NCBI GenBank assembly: GCA_902826055.1
Contig: CADEDJ010000016.1
Location: forward strand, 1,936 to 52,161
Direction: 5' to 3'
From: an uncultured Nitrosomonas sp.
Lineage (GTDB): Bacteria > Pseudomonadota > Gammaproteobacteria > Burkholderiales > Nitrosomonadaceae
DNA length: 50,226 nt
Position numbers and translations under genes: made by a program. The notes under the pieces are model-generated. The model had not been told where the DNA came from, made no database searches, and was given only the letters and a program-made list of their open reading frames with translations. Below are positions 15,793 to 25,546 of this stretch, piece after piece (positions within the stretch are counted from its first letter, which is position 1; each line of letters opens with the position of its first letter).

Positions 15793-16140
15793 TCACGGCT
15801 TTAATGAATGATCACGATTGTGGTAAGAAGCGGTGATATATTGCCGCCAGGATAAAACAGCGGCTGTAAAGACGTGCAAAGGGATTCTTGCAGATTGCCC
15901 AGGTTCTGACGCGAAATCTTCTTCAATTTCAGCATAATCCGAGGATAACCGTAGGCAGTAGGCATTTCCGATGCGTTCCCATTCAGAAAGCTTGCCGGTG
16001 TGGACAGCATCGATTTTCTCCAGCAATTCGTTTACGCCTTCCGGACTTTTTTGTATATCGATGGTCAAGTAGGCGGTAACCAAACGATGTGTAGGGTCAT
16101 CGGCATTGTATCCAGGCCAGGTAAAGGATCGGTTGTTCAT
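15793..16140 (-). CDS. UPF0231/YacL-like small protein, candidate immunity partner of the EndoU gene
   Basis: A 115-residue acidic protein. The pattern SEWERIGNAYCLRLSSDYAEIE followed by IPLHVFTAAVLSWRQYI resembles E. coli YacL (UPF0231), where a W-x-R-x-G-x-x-Y-x-L strand precedes a C-terminal helix; the N-terminal third matches less well. No signal peptide or membrane segment. Its ATG at 16140 overlaps the stop codon of the upstream EndoU gene by four bases, implying translational coupling. Because the partner is an exported ribonuclease, an inhibitor function that protects the producer is a reasonable inference, but no immunity family has been matched. Confidence 0.6.
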   Translation of the reverse strand: MNNRSFTWPGYNADDPTHRLVTAYLTIDIQKSPEGVNELLEKIDAVHTGKLSEWERIGNAYCLRLSSDYAEIEEDFASEPGQSARIPLHVFTAAVLSWRQYITASYHNRDHSLKP

Positions 16141-16697
16141 TCAAAAATTGGAAACGCTGTATTGATTTTGCCTTGTCTGGCGGGTGCGAAGCCAATGGTA
16201 AAAAAATTCCCATCTTTGCTGCAATAGTGCGGCTCCTGTTCTGCATTGGCGGCCGGTTTATTGATGCCGCATCGTATCCAATCGGGAGAACCGGCGGGGC
16301 AATTGGATTCCGAATTGGTAGCGGCATGACTGATTGAATTAAGTACTTGCGTTACTGTGCAATTGTCTGGAAACATGGATGAAAATTTGTTTTTACTGGG
16401 ATTGCTTTGATGTGACCAACGGCCTGTGTAAATTCCTGCTGCGTTGGCCGGGCTTTGCACAATGAATTGCACAATAGTTGCGGGATTAATTCCTTCAGGC
16501 CGTGAATGGAAGCCTTTGGGGCGATTATTGTGCCATTCACCGCAGAATATATGATATTGATTGAGCTGCAAGCCATTTTCAAGTGTTACCCAATGGGGCA
16601 GTGTTGAACAATCCACTTGGGCGAATACCGTGAGCGGGCTGAGCATGAACAGTAATACACTGAATTTCAATGAATGCCGGATTGTTGAATGGTGCAT
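16137..16697 (-). CDS. Secreted EndoU-domain ribonuclease
   Basis: A 186-residue protein from ATG 16697, preceded by GAGGAAG. The frame opens 23 residues upstream, but that stretch lacks a Shine-Dalgarno and would precede the signal peptide. A signal peptide spans residues 1-26 (hydrophobic FSVLLFMLSPLTVFA, cleavage near FA-Q). The mature part has the bacterial EndoU layout: a first histidine in QYHIFCGE (His49), a second in KGFHSRP (His64), a Ser/Phe-rich KFSSMFP segment and a closing CSKDGNFFTIGFAP strand. Six cysteines after the signal region suit disulfides in an exported protein. EndoU enzymes cleave RNA at uridines. The overlapping downstream gene looks like its partner. Whether it is a bacterial toxin or a nutrient RNase is open. 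Confidence 0.75.
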   Translation of the reverse strand: MHHSTIRHSLKFSVLLFMLSPLTVFAQVDCSTLPHWVTLENGLQLNQYHIFCGEWHNNRPKGFHSRPEGINPATIVQFIVQSPANAAGIYTGRWSHQSNPSKNKFSSMFPDNCTVTQVLNSISHAATNSESNCPAGSPDWIRCGINKPAANAEQEPHYCSKDGNFFTIGFAPARQGKINTAFPIFE

Positions 16698-16805
16698 GTT
16701 GCTTCCTCGAGGTAAGGATGTGAGCAGATAAAAAATATAATCTACCGTTATCAGATAAAATTCCACCTTCTTTTTACATCATAGCTTTTATTTAAATATT
16801 TTTAC

Positions 16806-18140
16806 ATGTCATCCAAACACGCTTCACAAAAAGTTGGTTTTATTTCTTTAGGCTGCCCCAAAGCATTGGTGGATTCTGAACAAATCCTGACACAATTACG
16901 TGCCGAAGGGTATGAAATATCGCCCTCGTACCAGAATGCCGACCTGGTGGTGGTCAACACTTGCGGTTTTATCGATAGCGCAGTGGAAGAATCACTCGAT
17001 GCCATTGGTGAAGCATTGGCTGAAAACGGTAAAGTCATTGTCACGGGTTGTTTAGGTGCCAAAGAGGATGGCGATGTTGTCAAAAAAGCGCATCCCCAGG
17101 TTCTCGCGGTTACTGGGCCACATGCATTGCCGGAAGTCATGTCGGCGATCCATACGCATTTGCCACAACCGCATGATCCGTACACGAGTTTGATACCGCC
17201 GCAGGGAATCCGCTTAACGCCAAAGCACTATGCCTATGTGAAAATTTCCGAGGGGTGTAACCATCGCTGCACTTTTTGCATTATTCCTTCGATGCGCGGT
17301 GATTTGGTGAGCCGGCCGATTCATGAAGTGATGCAGGAAGCGGAGCATCTGGTGGATGCGGGTGTAAAAGAATTGCTGATCATTTCTCAGGATACCAGTG
17401 CCTATGGCGTGGATGTCAAATACCGTATGGGTTTTTGGCAAGGCAGACCGGTAAAAACCCGGTTGACCGAGCTTGCACAGGCGTTGGGATCCCTGGGTGT
17501 TTGGGTGCGGTTACACTATGTTTATCCTTATCCGCATGTTGATGAGGTGATTCCGTTGATGGCAGAAGGAAAAATATTACCTTATCTCGACGTGCCTTTT
17601 CAGCATGCCAATTCGCGTATTTTGAAAGCCATGAAACGTCCGGCCAATGCCGAGAATAATTTGGCGCGCATCCAGCAATGGCGCAAAATTTGCCCGGATA
17701 TTACCTTGCGTAGCACGTTTATCGTTGGTTTTCCTGGCGAAACTGAAGCGGAGTTTGAGGAGTTGCTGGCTTTCTTGCGGGAAGCACAATTGGATCGCGT
17801 CGGCTGTTTTGCGTATTCGCCTGTGGAAGGCGCGGCAGCCAATTTGTTGTCCGAGCCGGTGCCGGAACAAGTCAAGGAAGAGCGCCGCGCACGTTTTATG
17901 CAGTTGCAAGCGGAAATTAGCCGTGAGCGTTTGGCCAAGAAAATCGGACGAAACATGACCGTCATGATCGATGAATTGACTGAGGATTGCATTATTGCAC
18001 GCAGCAGCGCCGATGCACCTGAAATTGACGGCTTGGTTTATGTCGACAAAAGCATCGAAGGCCAGCCTGGTGATTTCATCGAGGTCGAAATTACAGATGC
18101 GGATACGCATGATCTTTTTGCGGCAGCGACTAAACAATAA
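16806..18140 (+). CDS. rimO: Ribosomal protein uS12 methylthiotransferase RimO
   Basis: A 444-residue radical-SAM methylthiotransferase. The UPF0004 domain has three conserved cysteines (Cys17 in LGCPKA, Cys53 in NTCGF, Cys82 in TGCLG) that ligate one [4Fe-4S] cluster. The radical-SAM motif CNHRCTFC (Cys151, Cys155, Cys158) binds the second. A TRAM domain occupies the last 70 residues. RimO adds a methylthio group to the aspartate of ribosomal protein uS12. The sequence [11 protein letters not shown] and overall length identify RimO rather than MiaB. earP follows after 12 bases and efp next, so three translation-modification genes are adjacent on the plus strand. Confidence 0.96.
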   Translation: MSSKHASQKVGFISLGCPKALVDSEQILTQLRAEGYEISPSYQNADLVVVNTCGFIDSAVEESLDAIGEALAENGKVIVTGCLGAKEDGDVVKKAHPQVLAVTGPHALPEVMSAIHTHLPQPHDPYTSLIPPQGIRLTPKHYAYVKISEGCNHRCTFCIIPSMRGDLVSRPIHEVMQEAEHLVDAGVKELLIISQDTSAYGVDVKYRMGFWQGRPVKTRLTELAQALGSLGVWVRLHYVYPYPHVDEVIPLMAEGKILPYLDVPFQHANSRILKAMKRPANAENNLARIQQWRKICPDITLRSTFIVGFPGETEAEFEELLAFLREAQLDRVGCFAYSPVEGAAANLLSEPVPEQVKEERRARFMQLQAEISRERLAKKIGRNMTVMIDELTEDCIIARSSADAPEIDGLVYVDKSIEGQPGDFIEVEITDADTHDLFAAATKQ

Positions 18141-18152
18141 ACGATACGATTA

Positions 18153-19289
18153 ATGCAGCACCGCTGGGATATTTTCTGCACGGTTATCGATAATTTTGGT
18201 GACATTGGTGTGTGCTGGCGCCTAGCCAGGCAATTAGCCTCTGAACACCACCAAACAGTGCGGTTGTGGGTTGATGATCTGAATAGTTTTGCTGCCATCG
18301 CGCCTGCGATAAACCCCAATATTTCGCGCCAAATCGTGCACGATATTGAAGTTTGTTCATGGCATAAACCATTCGCAGCAGTTGAATCTGCCGAGGTGGT
18401 CATTGAAGCTTTTGCTTGCGAATTACCCGACAGGTATGTGATCGCGATGCTACAAAAAAACAAGCCACCGGTTTGGATCAATCTGGAATATCTCAGCGCT
18501 GAGCCTTGGGTTGCTCAGTATCATGCGGTACCGTCACCGCATCCCCGTTTTCCTTTAATCAAAACATGCTTTTTCCCCGGTTTTGTGGCAGGCACGGGAG
18601 GATTGTTACGCGAAAAAAATTTGATCACGCAAAGACAAGCGTTTAATGCGTCCGCTGAATGGGAATTTTTACAGCGCAAGGATTTACCGGGCCGTGAAGC
18701 GGATGAATTGCGCATGTCATTGTTTTGCTATGACTCAGTGCCAATCGAAAAACTGATACAAATTTTGTCTCAGACAAAAGTGCCAGTTCTATTGATCGTG
18801 CCTCAAGGAAAAGTGGCTGAAAAGATTGCGGCCATGCTCAATCCAACTTCTTCACAAAATAACGTATCGCTAAAGTGTGGATACTTAACCGTTCAGGTTA
18901 TTCCATTTATGGAACAAACCGACTATGACCGCTTGTTGTGGAGTTGTGACGTTAATTTTGTGCGGGGCGAGGATTCTTTTGTACGTGCGCAGTGGGGCAG
19001 TAATCCGTTTATCTGGAATATTTATCCGCAAGCGGAAGGCGTGCATTGGAAAAAACTGCACGCATTTCTGGATTTGTATTGCTCGAACATGACAATAGAG
19101 TTGGCGGTTGCGGTGCGAGAAATGTGGTCTTGCTGGAATGGCATCGGTGAAATAAATCATGGCGTTTGGATGAACTTCCTGTCTGCTCGTGAGTCTTTGA
19201 AGCACCATAATGATCATTGGCTGAAACAATTATTGAAGCAAAATGACTTGGCCTCCAGTCTGGTGCAATTTAGTATGAATCAGTTATAA
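18153..19289 (+). CDS. earP: EF-P arginine rhamnosyltransferase EarP
   Basis: A 378-residue GT-B-type glycosyltransferase (DUF2331/EarP). The N-terminus has WDIFCTVIDNFGDIGVCWRLARQL, with the conserved aspartates that serve catalysis and acceptor binding in EarP; the donor-side motif RGEDSFVRAQWG with VRGE lies near residue 270. EarP transfers rhamnose from dTDP-rhamnose to Arg32 of elongation factor P, enabling rescue of ribosomes at polyproline stretches. Its partner efp begins 73 bases downstream and carries the arginine. The dTDP-rhamnose synthesis genes are not in the window. The gene is 12 bases after rimO. Confidence 0.95.
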   Translation: MQHRWDIFCTVIDNFGDIGVCWRLARQLASEHHQTVRLWVDDLNSFAAIAPAINPNISRQIVHDIEVCSWHKPFAAVESAEVVIEAFACELPDRYVIAMLQKNKPPVWINLEYLSAEPWVAQYHAVPSPHPRFPLIKTCFFPGFVAGTGGLLREKNLITQRQAFNASAEWEFLQRKDLPGREADELRMSLFCYDSVPIEKLIQILSQTKVPVLLIVPQGKVAEKIAAMLNPTSSQNNVSLKCGYLTVQVIPFMEQTDYDRLLWSCDVNFVRGEDSFVRAQWGSNPFIWNIYPQAEGVHWKKLHAFLDLYCSNMTIELAVAVREMWSCWNGIGEINHGVWMNFLSARESLKHHNDHWLKQLLKQNDLASSLVQFSMNQL

Positions 19290-19362
19290 TTTAACGTTTA
19301 GAAACTAGGCATTTGCTGATAAAAGCAACATCAATTAACTTCATTTATTTTGGAATTGAACT

Positions 19363-19926
19363 ATGAAAACCGCAATGGAACTCCGCTCAGGTAACGTCGT
19401 AATGATTGGTAATGATCCCATGGTCGTGCAGCGGGCGGAATTTACGAAATCGGGCCGTAATGCGTCTGTGGTTAAAATGAAGCTGAAAAATTTATTTTCC
19501 AGTACGACAATGGAAAATGTTTATAAGGCTGATGAAAAATTTGATATGGTGGTTCTGGATAAGAAGGAATGCACTTATAGTTATTTTGCTGATCCTCTCT
19601 ACGTATTCATGGATGGCGATTTTAATCAGATCGAAATAGAAGCTGACAATATGTCGGATGTGTTGAATTATCTGGTCGATGGTATGGAAGATGTTTGCCA
19701 GGTAACTTTTTATAATGACAAAGCGATTTCTGTTGAATTACCCAATACGATCATTCGTGAAGTTGAATACACTGAACCTGCAGTGCGCGGAGACACTACC
19801 GGAAAAATCATGAAACCAGCCCGTCTTACAGGGACAGGATTTGAGATTCCAGTGGCCGCTTTTGTTGAAATTGGCGATAAGATTGAAATTGATCCACATA
19901 ACAATGAATTCAGAAAGCGGGTTTGA
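19363..19926 (+). CDS. efp: Elongation factor P (Arg32 type)
   Basis: A 187-residue EF-P with the three beta-barrel domains of the family: KOW-like N-terminal domain to about 65, middle OB domain, and C-terminal OB domain ending in [17 protein letters not shown]. The acceptor residue in the loop KSGRNAS is Arg32 (counted from ATG 19363), not lysine, so it belongs to the EarP-rhamnosylated group. EF-P binds between the P and E sites and speeds peptide bond formation at consecutive prolines. The preceding gene, earP, encodes the modifying enzyme. Confidence 0.97.
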   Translation: MKTAMELRSGNVVMIGNDPMVVQRAEFTKSGRNASVVKMKLKNLFSSTTMENVYKADEKFDMVVLDKKECTYSYFADPLYVFMDGDFNQIEIEADNMSDVLNYLVDGMEDVCQVTFYNDKAISVELPNTIIREVEYTEPAVRGDTTGKIMKPARLTGTGFEIPVAAFVEIGDKIEIDPHNNEFRKRV

Positions 19927-20060
19927 TGAGTAGTTATTAAATGAGACTAAAGTATTGAACGGGAGGATACCGATCTGGAATGGTTTTATCTCGTGCTTGA
20001 AGGTTTTTCTTAGTGAAATTCAACCTTATGTTTTACAGTTTAATTTTCGGGAAATCATAA

Positions 20061-20074
20061 CGTGTTTTAACACG
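20061..20074. promoter_or_regulatory. Palindrome upstream of GNAT gene
   Basis: CGTGTTTTAACACG has arms CGTGTT/AACACG around a TT centre, 21 bases before the GNAT start. A TATAAAA tract follows at about 20078. It could be an operator over the promoter or a chance palindrome; no regulator is identified. Confidence 0.3.
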
Positions 20075-20095
20075 CGTATAAAAAATCAAATTTAA

Positions 20096-20599
20096 ATGAT
20101 ACCGGCAGTGTCAGCCCTAGTGGAATCTGATGCGCATACAATTCCTTTGTTGGCGGATACCATTTGGCGGCATCATTACGCAGGCATCATATCATCACAA
20201 CAAATCGATTACATGCTGGCGCAACGCTATCAGCCAGAACTTATTACTCAGCAATTAATGGATTTCAGTATTTGGTGGCGAAAACTAGTTCTGGCGGATG
20301 TTATTATAGGTTTTTCCTGTTATACGCGGACGAAAAGACCTGATGAACTAAAAATTGACAAACTGTATATTCATTGTGATCATCACCGTAAAGGATATGG
20401 TGCTATGCTGATTGCGGACGCTCTAAAAATTATGCGGGAAAATAATTTGAGTTCGCTCATTTTGACTGTTAATAAGCGCAATCAATCGGCAATACGGGCG
20501 TATCAGCATTATGGTTTTGAAATTGCGGGTGATAGTATGGTGGATATTGGAGGAGGGTTTGTCATGGATGATTACTTAATGACGCTATCAAAATTGTGA
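20096..20599 (+). CDS. GNAT family N-acetyltransferase
   Basis: A 167-residue GNAT-fold protein. The acetyl-CoA binding motif A is in KIDKLYIHCDHHRKGYGAML, where R-K-G-Y-G-A fits the Q/R-x-x-G-x-G/A loop, followed by ILTVNKRNQSAIRAYQHYGFEIAGD, the conserved motif B with the Asn and Tyr near the active site. The substrate (amine, protein N-terminus or other) cannot be told. No good ribosome-binding site is seen before ATG 20096. It is followed closely by dapF. Confidence 0.85.
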   Translation: MIPAVSALVESDAHTIPLLADTIWRHHYAGIISSQQIDYMLAQRYQPELITQQLMDFSIWWRKLVLADVIIGFSCYTRTKRPDELKIDKLYIHCDHHRKGYGAMLIADALKIMRENNLSSLILTVNKRNQSAIRAYQHYGFEIAGDSMVDIGGGFVMDDYLMTLSKL

Positions 20600-20626
20600 A
20601 AATTGGGTTTTTGGAATGTTCGGCCG

Positions 20627-21472
20627 ATGAAGTTAAGATTTACTAAAATGCATGGCCTAGGAAATGATTTCGTCGTTCTCGATGGCATCAATCAATCCAT
20701 AAATCTCAATCAGCAGCAACTTCGTTTTCTTGCAGACCGGCATTTTGGTATTGGTTGCGATCAAATTCTGTTGGTTGAGAAAGCGGCAGGTCAAGCTGAT
20801 TTTCGTTATCGTATATTTAATAGTGATGGTGGTGAAGTTGAGCAATGCGGTAATGGCGCACGCTGTTTTGTTCGCTACGTGCATGATCACGGGTTGACTC
20901 AAAAAAACGAAATTCGTATAGAAACGCTGAGTGGTGTGATAACCCCAAAGCTTGAAATCAATGGCAATATCACAGTTGCTATGGGAAAGCCTGTTTTTAT
21001 GCCACAAAAAATTCCTTTTATTGCAGAACAATACGCACCGACTTATGCGCTAGAAATAGCGCATGATCTGGTTACGATAAGCGTTGTGTCGATGGGTAAT
21101 CCACACGCTGTGCGCGTGGTGCATGATGTTGAAAGCGCGCCGGTGGAATCTGAAGGCGTTTTGATTGAGAGTCATCCACGCTTCCCAAAAAAAGTGAATG
21201 TGGGTTATATGCAAGTAATTGATCGCAATCATATTAAGCTACGTGTATTCGAACGTGGCGCAGGTGAAACCCTGGCTTGTGGTACCGGAGCATGTGCTGC
21301 AGTCGTAGTAGGTATCACTTTGGGCTTACTGGACCAGCAGGTGATTGTCAGTACACGAGGAGGTGAATTGACGATAAACTGGCAAGGACAAGATGAACCG
21401 GTCTGGATGACTGGACCGGCAGTGACGGTATTTGAAGGTGAAATAAATTTATTATCGAGCAAGGAAGAATGA
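20627..21472 (+). CDS. dapF: Diaminopimelate epimerase
   Basis: A 281-residue protein from ATG 20627 ([20 protein letters not shown], the classic family start). The frame is open eight codons upstream from a TTG, but that would be atypical. The two catalytic cysteines are present: Cys74 in CGNGARC and Cys216 in ACGTGA. DapF interconverts LL- and meso-diaminopimelate for lysine and peptidoglycan synthesis. It overlaps the next gene by four bases (stop TGA within ATGATGA), so dapF, the DUF484 gene and xerC probably form an operon, the order found in many gamma- and betaproteobacteria. Confidence 0.95.
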   Translation: MKLRFTKMHGLGNDFVVLDGINQSINLNQQQLRFLADRHFGIGCDQILLVEKAAGQADFRYRIFNSDGGEVEQCGNGARCFVRYVHDHGLTQKNEIRIETLSGVITPKLEINGNITVAMGKPVFMPQKIPFIAEQYAPTYALEIAHDLVTISVVSMGNPHAVRVVHDVESAPVESEGVLIESHPRFPKKVNVGYMQVIDRNHIKLRVFERGAGETLACGTGACAAVVVGITLGLLDQQVIVSTRGGELTINWQGQDEPVWMTGPAVTVFEGEINLLSSKEE

Positions 21473-22143
21473 TGAAACCAGAAGATGTCGCACAGTACTT
21501 ACAGGAACATCCGCAATTCTTCAATGAATATGCCGACTTGTTAGCGGATATTCAAATTTCCCATCCGCAGGAGCAAAAAGTAATTTCGCTTAATGAGCGG
21601 CAAATTCTTTCTCTTAGAGAAAGAAACCATGTTCTGCAAGATAAGCTGCTTGAACTGATTAATTTTGGTGAAGAAAATGATGCAATCAGTGAAAAAATGC
21701 ATCGACTGGTGATTGCCTTGCTTTCCATTGATGCTTTGAATGAGCTTTTTACCGCACTATACTTCAGCTTAAAAGAAGATTTTGTTGTTCCACTAGTGGC
21801 AATGCGTTTGTGGAATGTTTCCTATAATGGCGAATGCGATATTGAATTTTCTTCCGTTGGTGAGGATGTTCGCACGATTGCCGAAAGCTTGTCGCAGCCA
21901 TACTGTGGTAATCATATTGCTGACGAGATCAAGCAGTGGTTCGGTGAAGGTGCTGAACATTTGAATTCGTTTGCTATGATTCCGTTGAATTCTACACAAA
22001 ATATTGGTTTGCTGGTTCTCGGCAGTCCTGATATAGAACGATTTTATCCGGAAATGGGTACGCTACATCTTAAGCGGTTGGGAGAATTGGTCAGTACGAG
22101 CATTGTTCGCTATGATCAGGCAGATCCTGTGAGTGGCGGATAG
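21469..22143 (+). CDS. DUF484 family protein (GAF-like)
   Basis: A 224-residue protein. The N-terminal segment [27 protein letters not shown] is typical of DUF484, followed by a coiled region ([19 protein letters not shown]) and a GAF-like domain to the end ([41 protein letters not shown]). No biochemical role is established for the family. The location between dapF and xerC, overlapping both, is highly conserved and supports co-expression. No membrane segment is seen. Confidence 0.9.
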   Translation: MMKPEDVAQYLQEHPQFFNEYADLLADIQISHPQEQKVISLNERQILSLRERNHVLQDKLLELINFGEENDAISEKMHRLVIALLSIDALNELFTALYFSLKEDFVVPLVAMRLWNVSYNGECDIEFSSVGEDVRTIAESLSQPYCGNHIADEIKQWFGEGAEHLNSFAMIPLNSTQNIGLLVLGSPDIERFYPEMGTLHLKRLGELVSTSIVRYDQADPVSGG

Positions 22144-22162
22144 TGTTAACGTCATATCAGCA

Positions 22163-23056
22163 ATGAGCAGAAAACCTGAATTACTGGCCACTTTATTTAT
22201 TGATCATTTGCTATACGAGCGGCGTTTGTCACCCCTTACGGGCGATAGTTATGCGCGTGATATTCGTGCTTTATTTAGCCATGTCAGCGAGCTCAATTTG
22301 CAACAACTTCAAGCTTCAGATATCCGTCAGGTCATTGCAAAACTGCATGGTAAGGGGCTCTCAGGCCGGAGTTTGTCGAGAATGTTGTCGACATGGCGAA
22401 GTTTTTATGATTATTTAATTCGCGATCATCATTATCAGCTTAATCCATGCATTGGTTTGCGTGTACCCAAGTCTCCGCAGAAATTACCCAGTGCGCTTTC
22501 TCCTGACGAGGCTAAGCAATTGCTGGCTTTTCCCTCCGATAGTTGTTTGTTGGCACGTGATAGTGCAATGTTTGAATTGTTTTATTCTTCCGGTCTCCGT
22601 TTGGCAGAGCTGGCGCAACTTAAACCTGTAGATATCAGTGTTGATGAAGGGACGGTAAGGGTTTGGGGTAAAGGAGGAAAAGTCCGGATTGTTCCAGTAG
22701 GCGACTATGCATTGAAGGCTTTGGCAACTTGGCTCAAGCAACGCGCGCTGATAATAAGACCGGGAGAAACGGCGCTTTTTTTATCCCAACATGGTAAAGC
22801 AATCAGTGCTCGCACGATTAGTTATCGATTAAAATGGAGAGCCAGATTGCAAGGTATTCACCAAAATGTACACCCGCATATGTTGCGGCATTCCTTTGCT
22901 TCTCATGTACTGCAATCCAGTGGCGATTTAAGGGCTGTTCAGGAAATGCTGGGACATGCTCACATAACCTCGACACAAGTGTATACACATCTTGATTTTC
23001 AACATCTTACAAAGATTTATGATTTAGCACATCCTCGTGCTAAAAAAAGAAGTTGA
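22163..23056 (+). CDS. xerC: Tyrosine recombinase XerC
   Basis: A 297-residue recombinase from ATG 22163. A GTG at 22133 overlapping the previous gene is an alternative start. An N-terminal SAM-like DNA-binding domain covers about 5-90 (TLFIDHLLYERRLSPLTGDSYARDI). All catalytic residues are present: Arg146, Lys170 (GKGGK), His239 and Arg242 (HMLRHSFASH), His265 and the nucleophile Tyr274 (VYTHLD). With XerD it resolves chromosome dimers at dif during division. The context dapF-DUF484-xerC is the standard one, and the gene is not associated with an integrated element here, which argues against a phage integrase. Confidence 0.95.
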   Translation: MSRKPELLATLFIDHLLYERRLSPLTGDSYARDIRALFSHVSELNLQQLQASDIRQVIAKLHGKGLSGRSLSRMLSTWRSFYDYLIRDHHYQLNPCIGLRVPKSPQKLPSALSPDEAKQLLAFPSDSCLLARDSAMFELFYSSGLRLAELAQLKPVDISVDEGTVRVWGKGGKVRIVPVGDYALKALATWLKQRALIIRPGETALFLSQHGKAISARTISYRLKWRARLQGIHQNVHPHMLRHSFASHVLQSSGDLRAVQEMLGHAHITSTQVYTHLDFQHLTKIYDLAHPRAKKRS

Positions 23057-23130
23057 TCATTTTTCTGCCCAAATTGGCATTGTTTTATACGCTATAATGG
23101 CATTTTGTGACAAATTAATCTAAAAAATTC

Positions 23131-23652
23131 ATGACAACAATTGTATCAGTAAGGCGCGGCCGTCAGGTTGCATTGGGTGGAGATGGACAGGTCACCTTAG
23201 GTGTCGTAGTTGCTAAATCTACCGCACGCAAAGTTCGCAGGCTCTATCATGATAAGATTCTGGCTGGATTTGCGGGTGGCACTGCAGATGCTTTTACATT
23301 ATTTGAGCGTTTTGAAGCTAAGCTGGAAGCCCACCAGGGACACATTATGCGTGCCGCTGTTGAATTGGCAAAAGATTGGCGGACTGATCGAATTTTACGT
23401 AGGTTGGAAGCGATGCTGGTGGTTGCTAATGAAGATGCGACTTTGATTATCACCGGTGCCGGTGACGTGATTGAGCCTGAGTGGGGACTTGCCGCTATTG
23501 GAAGCGGTGGTTCTTATGCTTTGGCAGCTGCGCGCGCATTATTGGAAAATACCGATTTGCCCCCTCGAGAAATTGTGAAAAAAGCGCTTACGATTGCCGG
23601 AGATATTTGTATTTATACCAACCAAGATCATGTTATCGAAACGATCGATTAA
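23131..23652 (+). CDS. hslV: ATP-dependent protease peptidase subunit HslV
   Basis: A 173-residue peptidase of the proteasome-like Ntn-hydrolase family. The Met-Thr-Thr N-terminus gives Thr2 as the catalytic nucleophile after Met removal. Conserved blocks are [40 protein letters not shown] and [17 protein letters not shown]. It forms a double hexamer inside the HslU cap and degrades misfolded proteins and regulators. hslU is 118 bases downstream. A TATAAT sequence at 23093-23098 in the 74-base gap after xerC may serve as its -10 element, although no well-spaced -35 was found. Confidence 0.97.
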   Translation: MTTIVSVRRGRQVALGGDGQVTLGVVVAKSTARKVRRLYHDKILAGFAGGTADAFTLFERFEAKLEAHQGHIMRAAVELAKDWRTDRILRRLEAMLVVANEDATLIITGAGDVIEPEWGLAAIGSGGSYALAAARALLENTDLPPREIVKKALTIAGDICIYTNQDHVIETID

Positions 23653-23770
23653 ATCGTTCCACATTGAAGCAGATTACTTTTTTATAGTAAGTTAAGAACT
23701 GATTGGAAACAGTTATCGATCATAAAATTAAAAAAATTGTTTATTTCACATCAATCACAGAATTTAAATC

Positions 23771-25102
23771 ATGTCTCAAATGACTCCACAAGAAATTGTT
23801 CACGAACTGGATAAGCATATCATCGGCCAGAATTCAGCAAAACGAGCTGTGGCTATCGCACTTAGAAACCGTTGGCGTAGACAGCAAGTTGCGGATCCAC
23901 TGCGCCAAGAAATAACGCCCAAAAATATTCTCATGATTGGCCCAACCGGGGTTGGTAAAACAGAGATTGCGCGCCGCTTGGCAAAACTTGCCAATGCGCC
24001 TTTCATAAAGATCGAAGCGACCAAATTTACTGAGGTTGGGTATGTTGGGCGCGATGTTGATTCGATTATTCGAGACTTGGTTGAGACAGCTATTAAAGAG
24101 TTGCGAGAAAGAGAGACCCGGAAGAAACAACCGCTGGCGGAAGATCGCGCAGAGGACCGGATTCTGGATGCTTTGCTTCCGGTTGCCAGAGATTTTGGTA
24201 CGGGTTTGAATACGGACGATCAGGATAGCTCTACACGTCAAAAATTTCGCAAGCGGTTACGTGAAGGTGAGTTGGATGATAAGGAAATTGAAATAGAAGT
24301 AGCGGCACCGCGCGCTAATATGGAAATATTTGCGCCGCCCGGTATGGAGGATCTGACTTCTCAGATTCAGGGGATGTTTCAAAATATGACCGGTGAAAAA
24401 AAGCGGGCTCGTAAGATGACAATTCGAGAAGCTAGAAAGATACTTCTTGAAGAAGAGGCTGCAAAAATGGTCAATGATGAAGAATTGAAGTTGGCTGCAG
24501 TGCAGAATGTTGAACAGAATGGCATTGTATTCCTTGATGAAATAGACAAAATTGCCAGTCGAGCAAGTAGTGCGGGTGCGGATGTATCACGACAAGGGGT
24601 GCAACGTGATTTGCTTCCTCTGGTTGAGGGTACCACCGTGTCAACCAAATATGGCATGATCAAAACTGATCATATCCTATTTGTAGCAAGCGGTGCATTT
24701 CACATGTCTAAGCCTTCAGATTTGATTCCCGAGTTACAAGGGCGTTTCCCCATTCGGGTTGAATTGGCTAGTCTGAGTGTTAGCGATTTTGAACAAATAC
24801 TCACGAATACGGATGCATGTCTTACTCGCCAGTACGAAGCCTTACTGGCAACAGAGGGTATCCAACTACAATTTACCAGTGATGCCATTAAACGTTTGGC
24901 TGAAATTGCCCATGCTGTGAATAGTAAGACTGAGAACATTGGTGCAAGACGCCTGCATACGGTCATGGAGAAATTGCTGGAAGAAATTTCTTATGAGGCA
25001 CCTAAACGTAGTGGAGAAACCGTTGTAGTCAATGCATCATATGTCGATGAGCGACTCAAAAATCTTTCGCAAAGCGAAGATTTGGCACGTTATGTTCTAT
25101 AG
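23771..25102 (+). CDS. hslU: ATP-dependent protease ATPase subunit HslU
   Basis: A 443-residue ClpX-type AAA+ unfoldase. Walker A is GPTGVGKT (residues 57-64), Walker B is [12 protein letters not shown] (near 250-262), and the pore motif GYVG is in TEVGYVGRD. The intermediate domain covers about 110-240, with the charged [19 protein letters not shown] segment. The C-terminus, SEDLARYVL, is the conserved tail that inserts into HslV to activate it. It forms the hexameric cap of the HslUV protease. The gene follows hslV by 118 bases, slightly longer than usual but with no apparent separate promoter. Confidence 0.97.
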   Translation: MSQMTPQEIVHELDKHIIGQNSAKRAVAIALRNRWRRQQVADPLRQEITPKNILMIGPTGVGKTEIARRLAKLANAPFIKIEATKFTEVGYVGRDVDSIIRDLVETAIKELRERETRKKQPLAEDRAEDRILDALLPVARDFGTGLNTDDQDSSTRQKFRKRLREGELDDKEIEIEVAAPRANMEIFAPPGMEDLTSQIQGMFQNMTGEKKRARKMTIREARKILLEEEAAKMVNDEELKLAAVQNVEQNGIVFLDEIDKIASRASSAGADVSRQGVQRDLLPLVEGTTVSTKYGMIKTDHILFVASGAFHMSKPSDLIPELQGRFPIRVELASLSVSDFEQILTNTDACLTRQYEALLATEGIQLQFTSDAIKRLAEIAHAVNSKTENIGARRLHTVMEKLLEEISYEAPKRSGETVVVNASYVDERLKNLSQSEDLARYVL

Positions 25103-25191
25103 ACTCCTCAAGGCAAATGACAAACAATTGAGGGAAGTTAGTTTATGGCAATGAGGAATTCAATGAAATTTTGATTGTAACACTATAAACT

Positions 25192-25230
25192 GCCAAGCTG
25201 ATATCGCATTAATATGTTTTTCAGCTTGGC
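25192..25230. terminator. Bidirectional hairpin between convergent genes
   Basis: GCCAAGCTGA (25192-25201) and TCAGCTTGGC (25221-25230) make a perfect 10-bp stem with a 19-nt loop. A short TTTC follows on the plus strand. It lies between the 3' ends of hslU (plus) and the small exported peptide (minus), where a shared terminator is expected; the weak T-tract lowers confidence. Confidence 0.6.
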
Positions 25231-25294
25231 TTTCAAATAAGCTAATTAATTTGGTCTTCTATTTATTTTTTATCACAACAAAACAGGGTGTCAA

Positions 25295-25546
25295 TTAGTA
25301 AGATGATCCTGCTGTTGGTCCGCCAGCCCTAGGATTCTTAATTTTAGCGGGGCAGGTTACCATTTCGCCATCAACGCGATCTTTAATTTTTTCCCCATCT
25401 TTTTTACCTTCACATGCCATTCTATTCAAAATATCTTGCGCTGAGACAGGGGGCAATGCAGATTCTTTATTGCCACTTGCGAAGATAACGGAAGAGGAGC
25501 CCAATAAAAATACGGAAGTAAATACTGTAATAAGAAATTTGTTCAT
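25295..25546 (-). CDS. Small exported protein of unknown function
   Basis: An 83-residue protein with an N-terminal signal peptide (FLITVFTSVFLLGSSSVIFASG, cleavage after about residue 24). The mature part is about 59 residues, rich in Lys, Glu, Gly and Pro, with exactly two cysteines (MACEGKK and VTCPAK) that could form one disulfide. A TTAACTTCTCCAT sequence on the plus strand gives the complementary GGAG ribosome-binding site before ATG 25546. I do not recognise a family. The 249-base stretch to the next gene shows nothing convincing. Confidence 0.6.
   Translation of the reverse strand: MNKFLITVFTSVFLLGSSSVIFASGNKESALPPVSAQDILNRMACEGKKDGEKIKDRVDGEMVTCPAKIKNPRAGGPTAGSSY

Noticed and set aside
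17577..18137. 186-codon minus-strand open frame opposite rimO
   Set aside because: Antisense to the radical-SAM and TRAM coding region, so explained by rimO codon structure.
22163..23056. Tyrosine recombinase as a phage or island integrase
   Set aside because: It sits in the conserved dapF-DUF484-xerC context, matches XerC in length, and no tRNA attachment site or phage gene is nearby.
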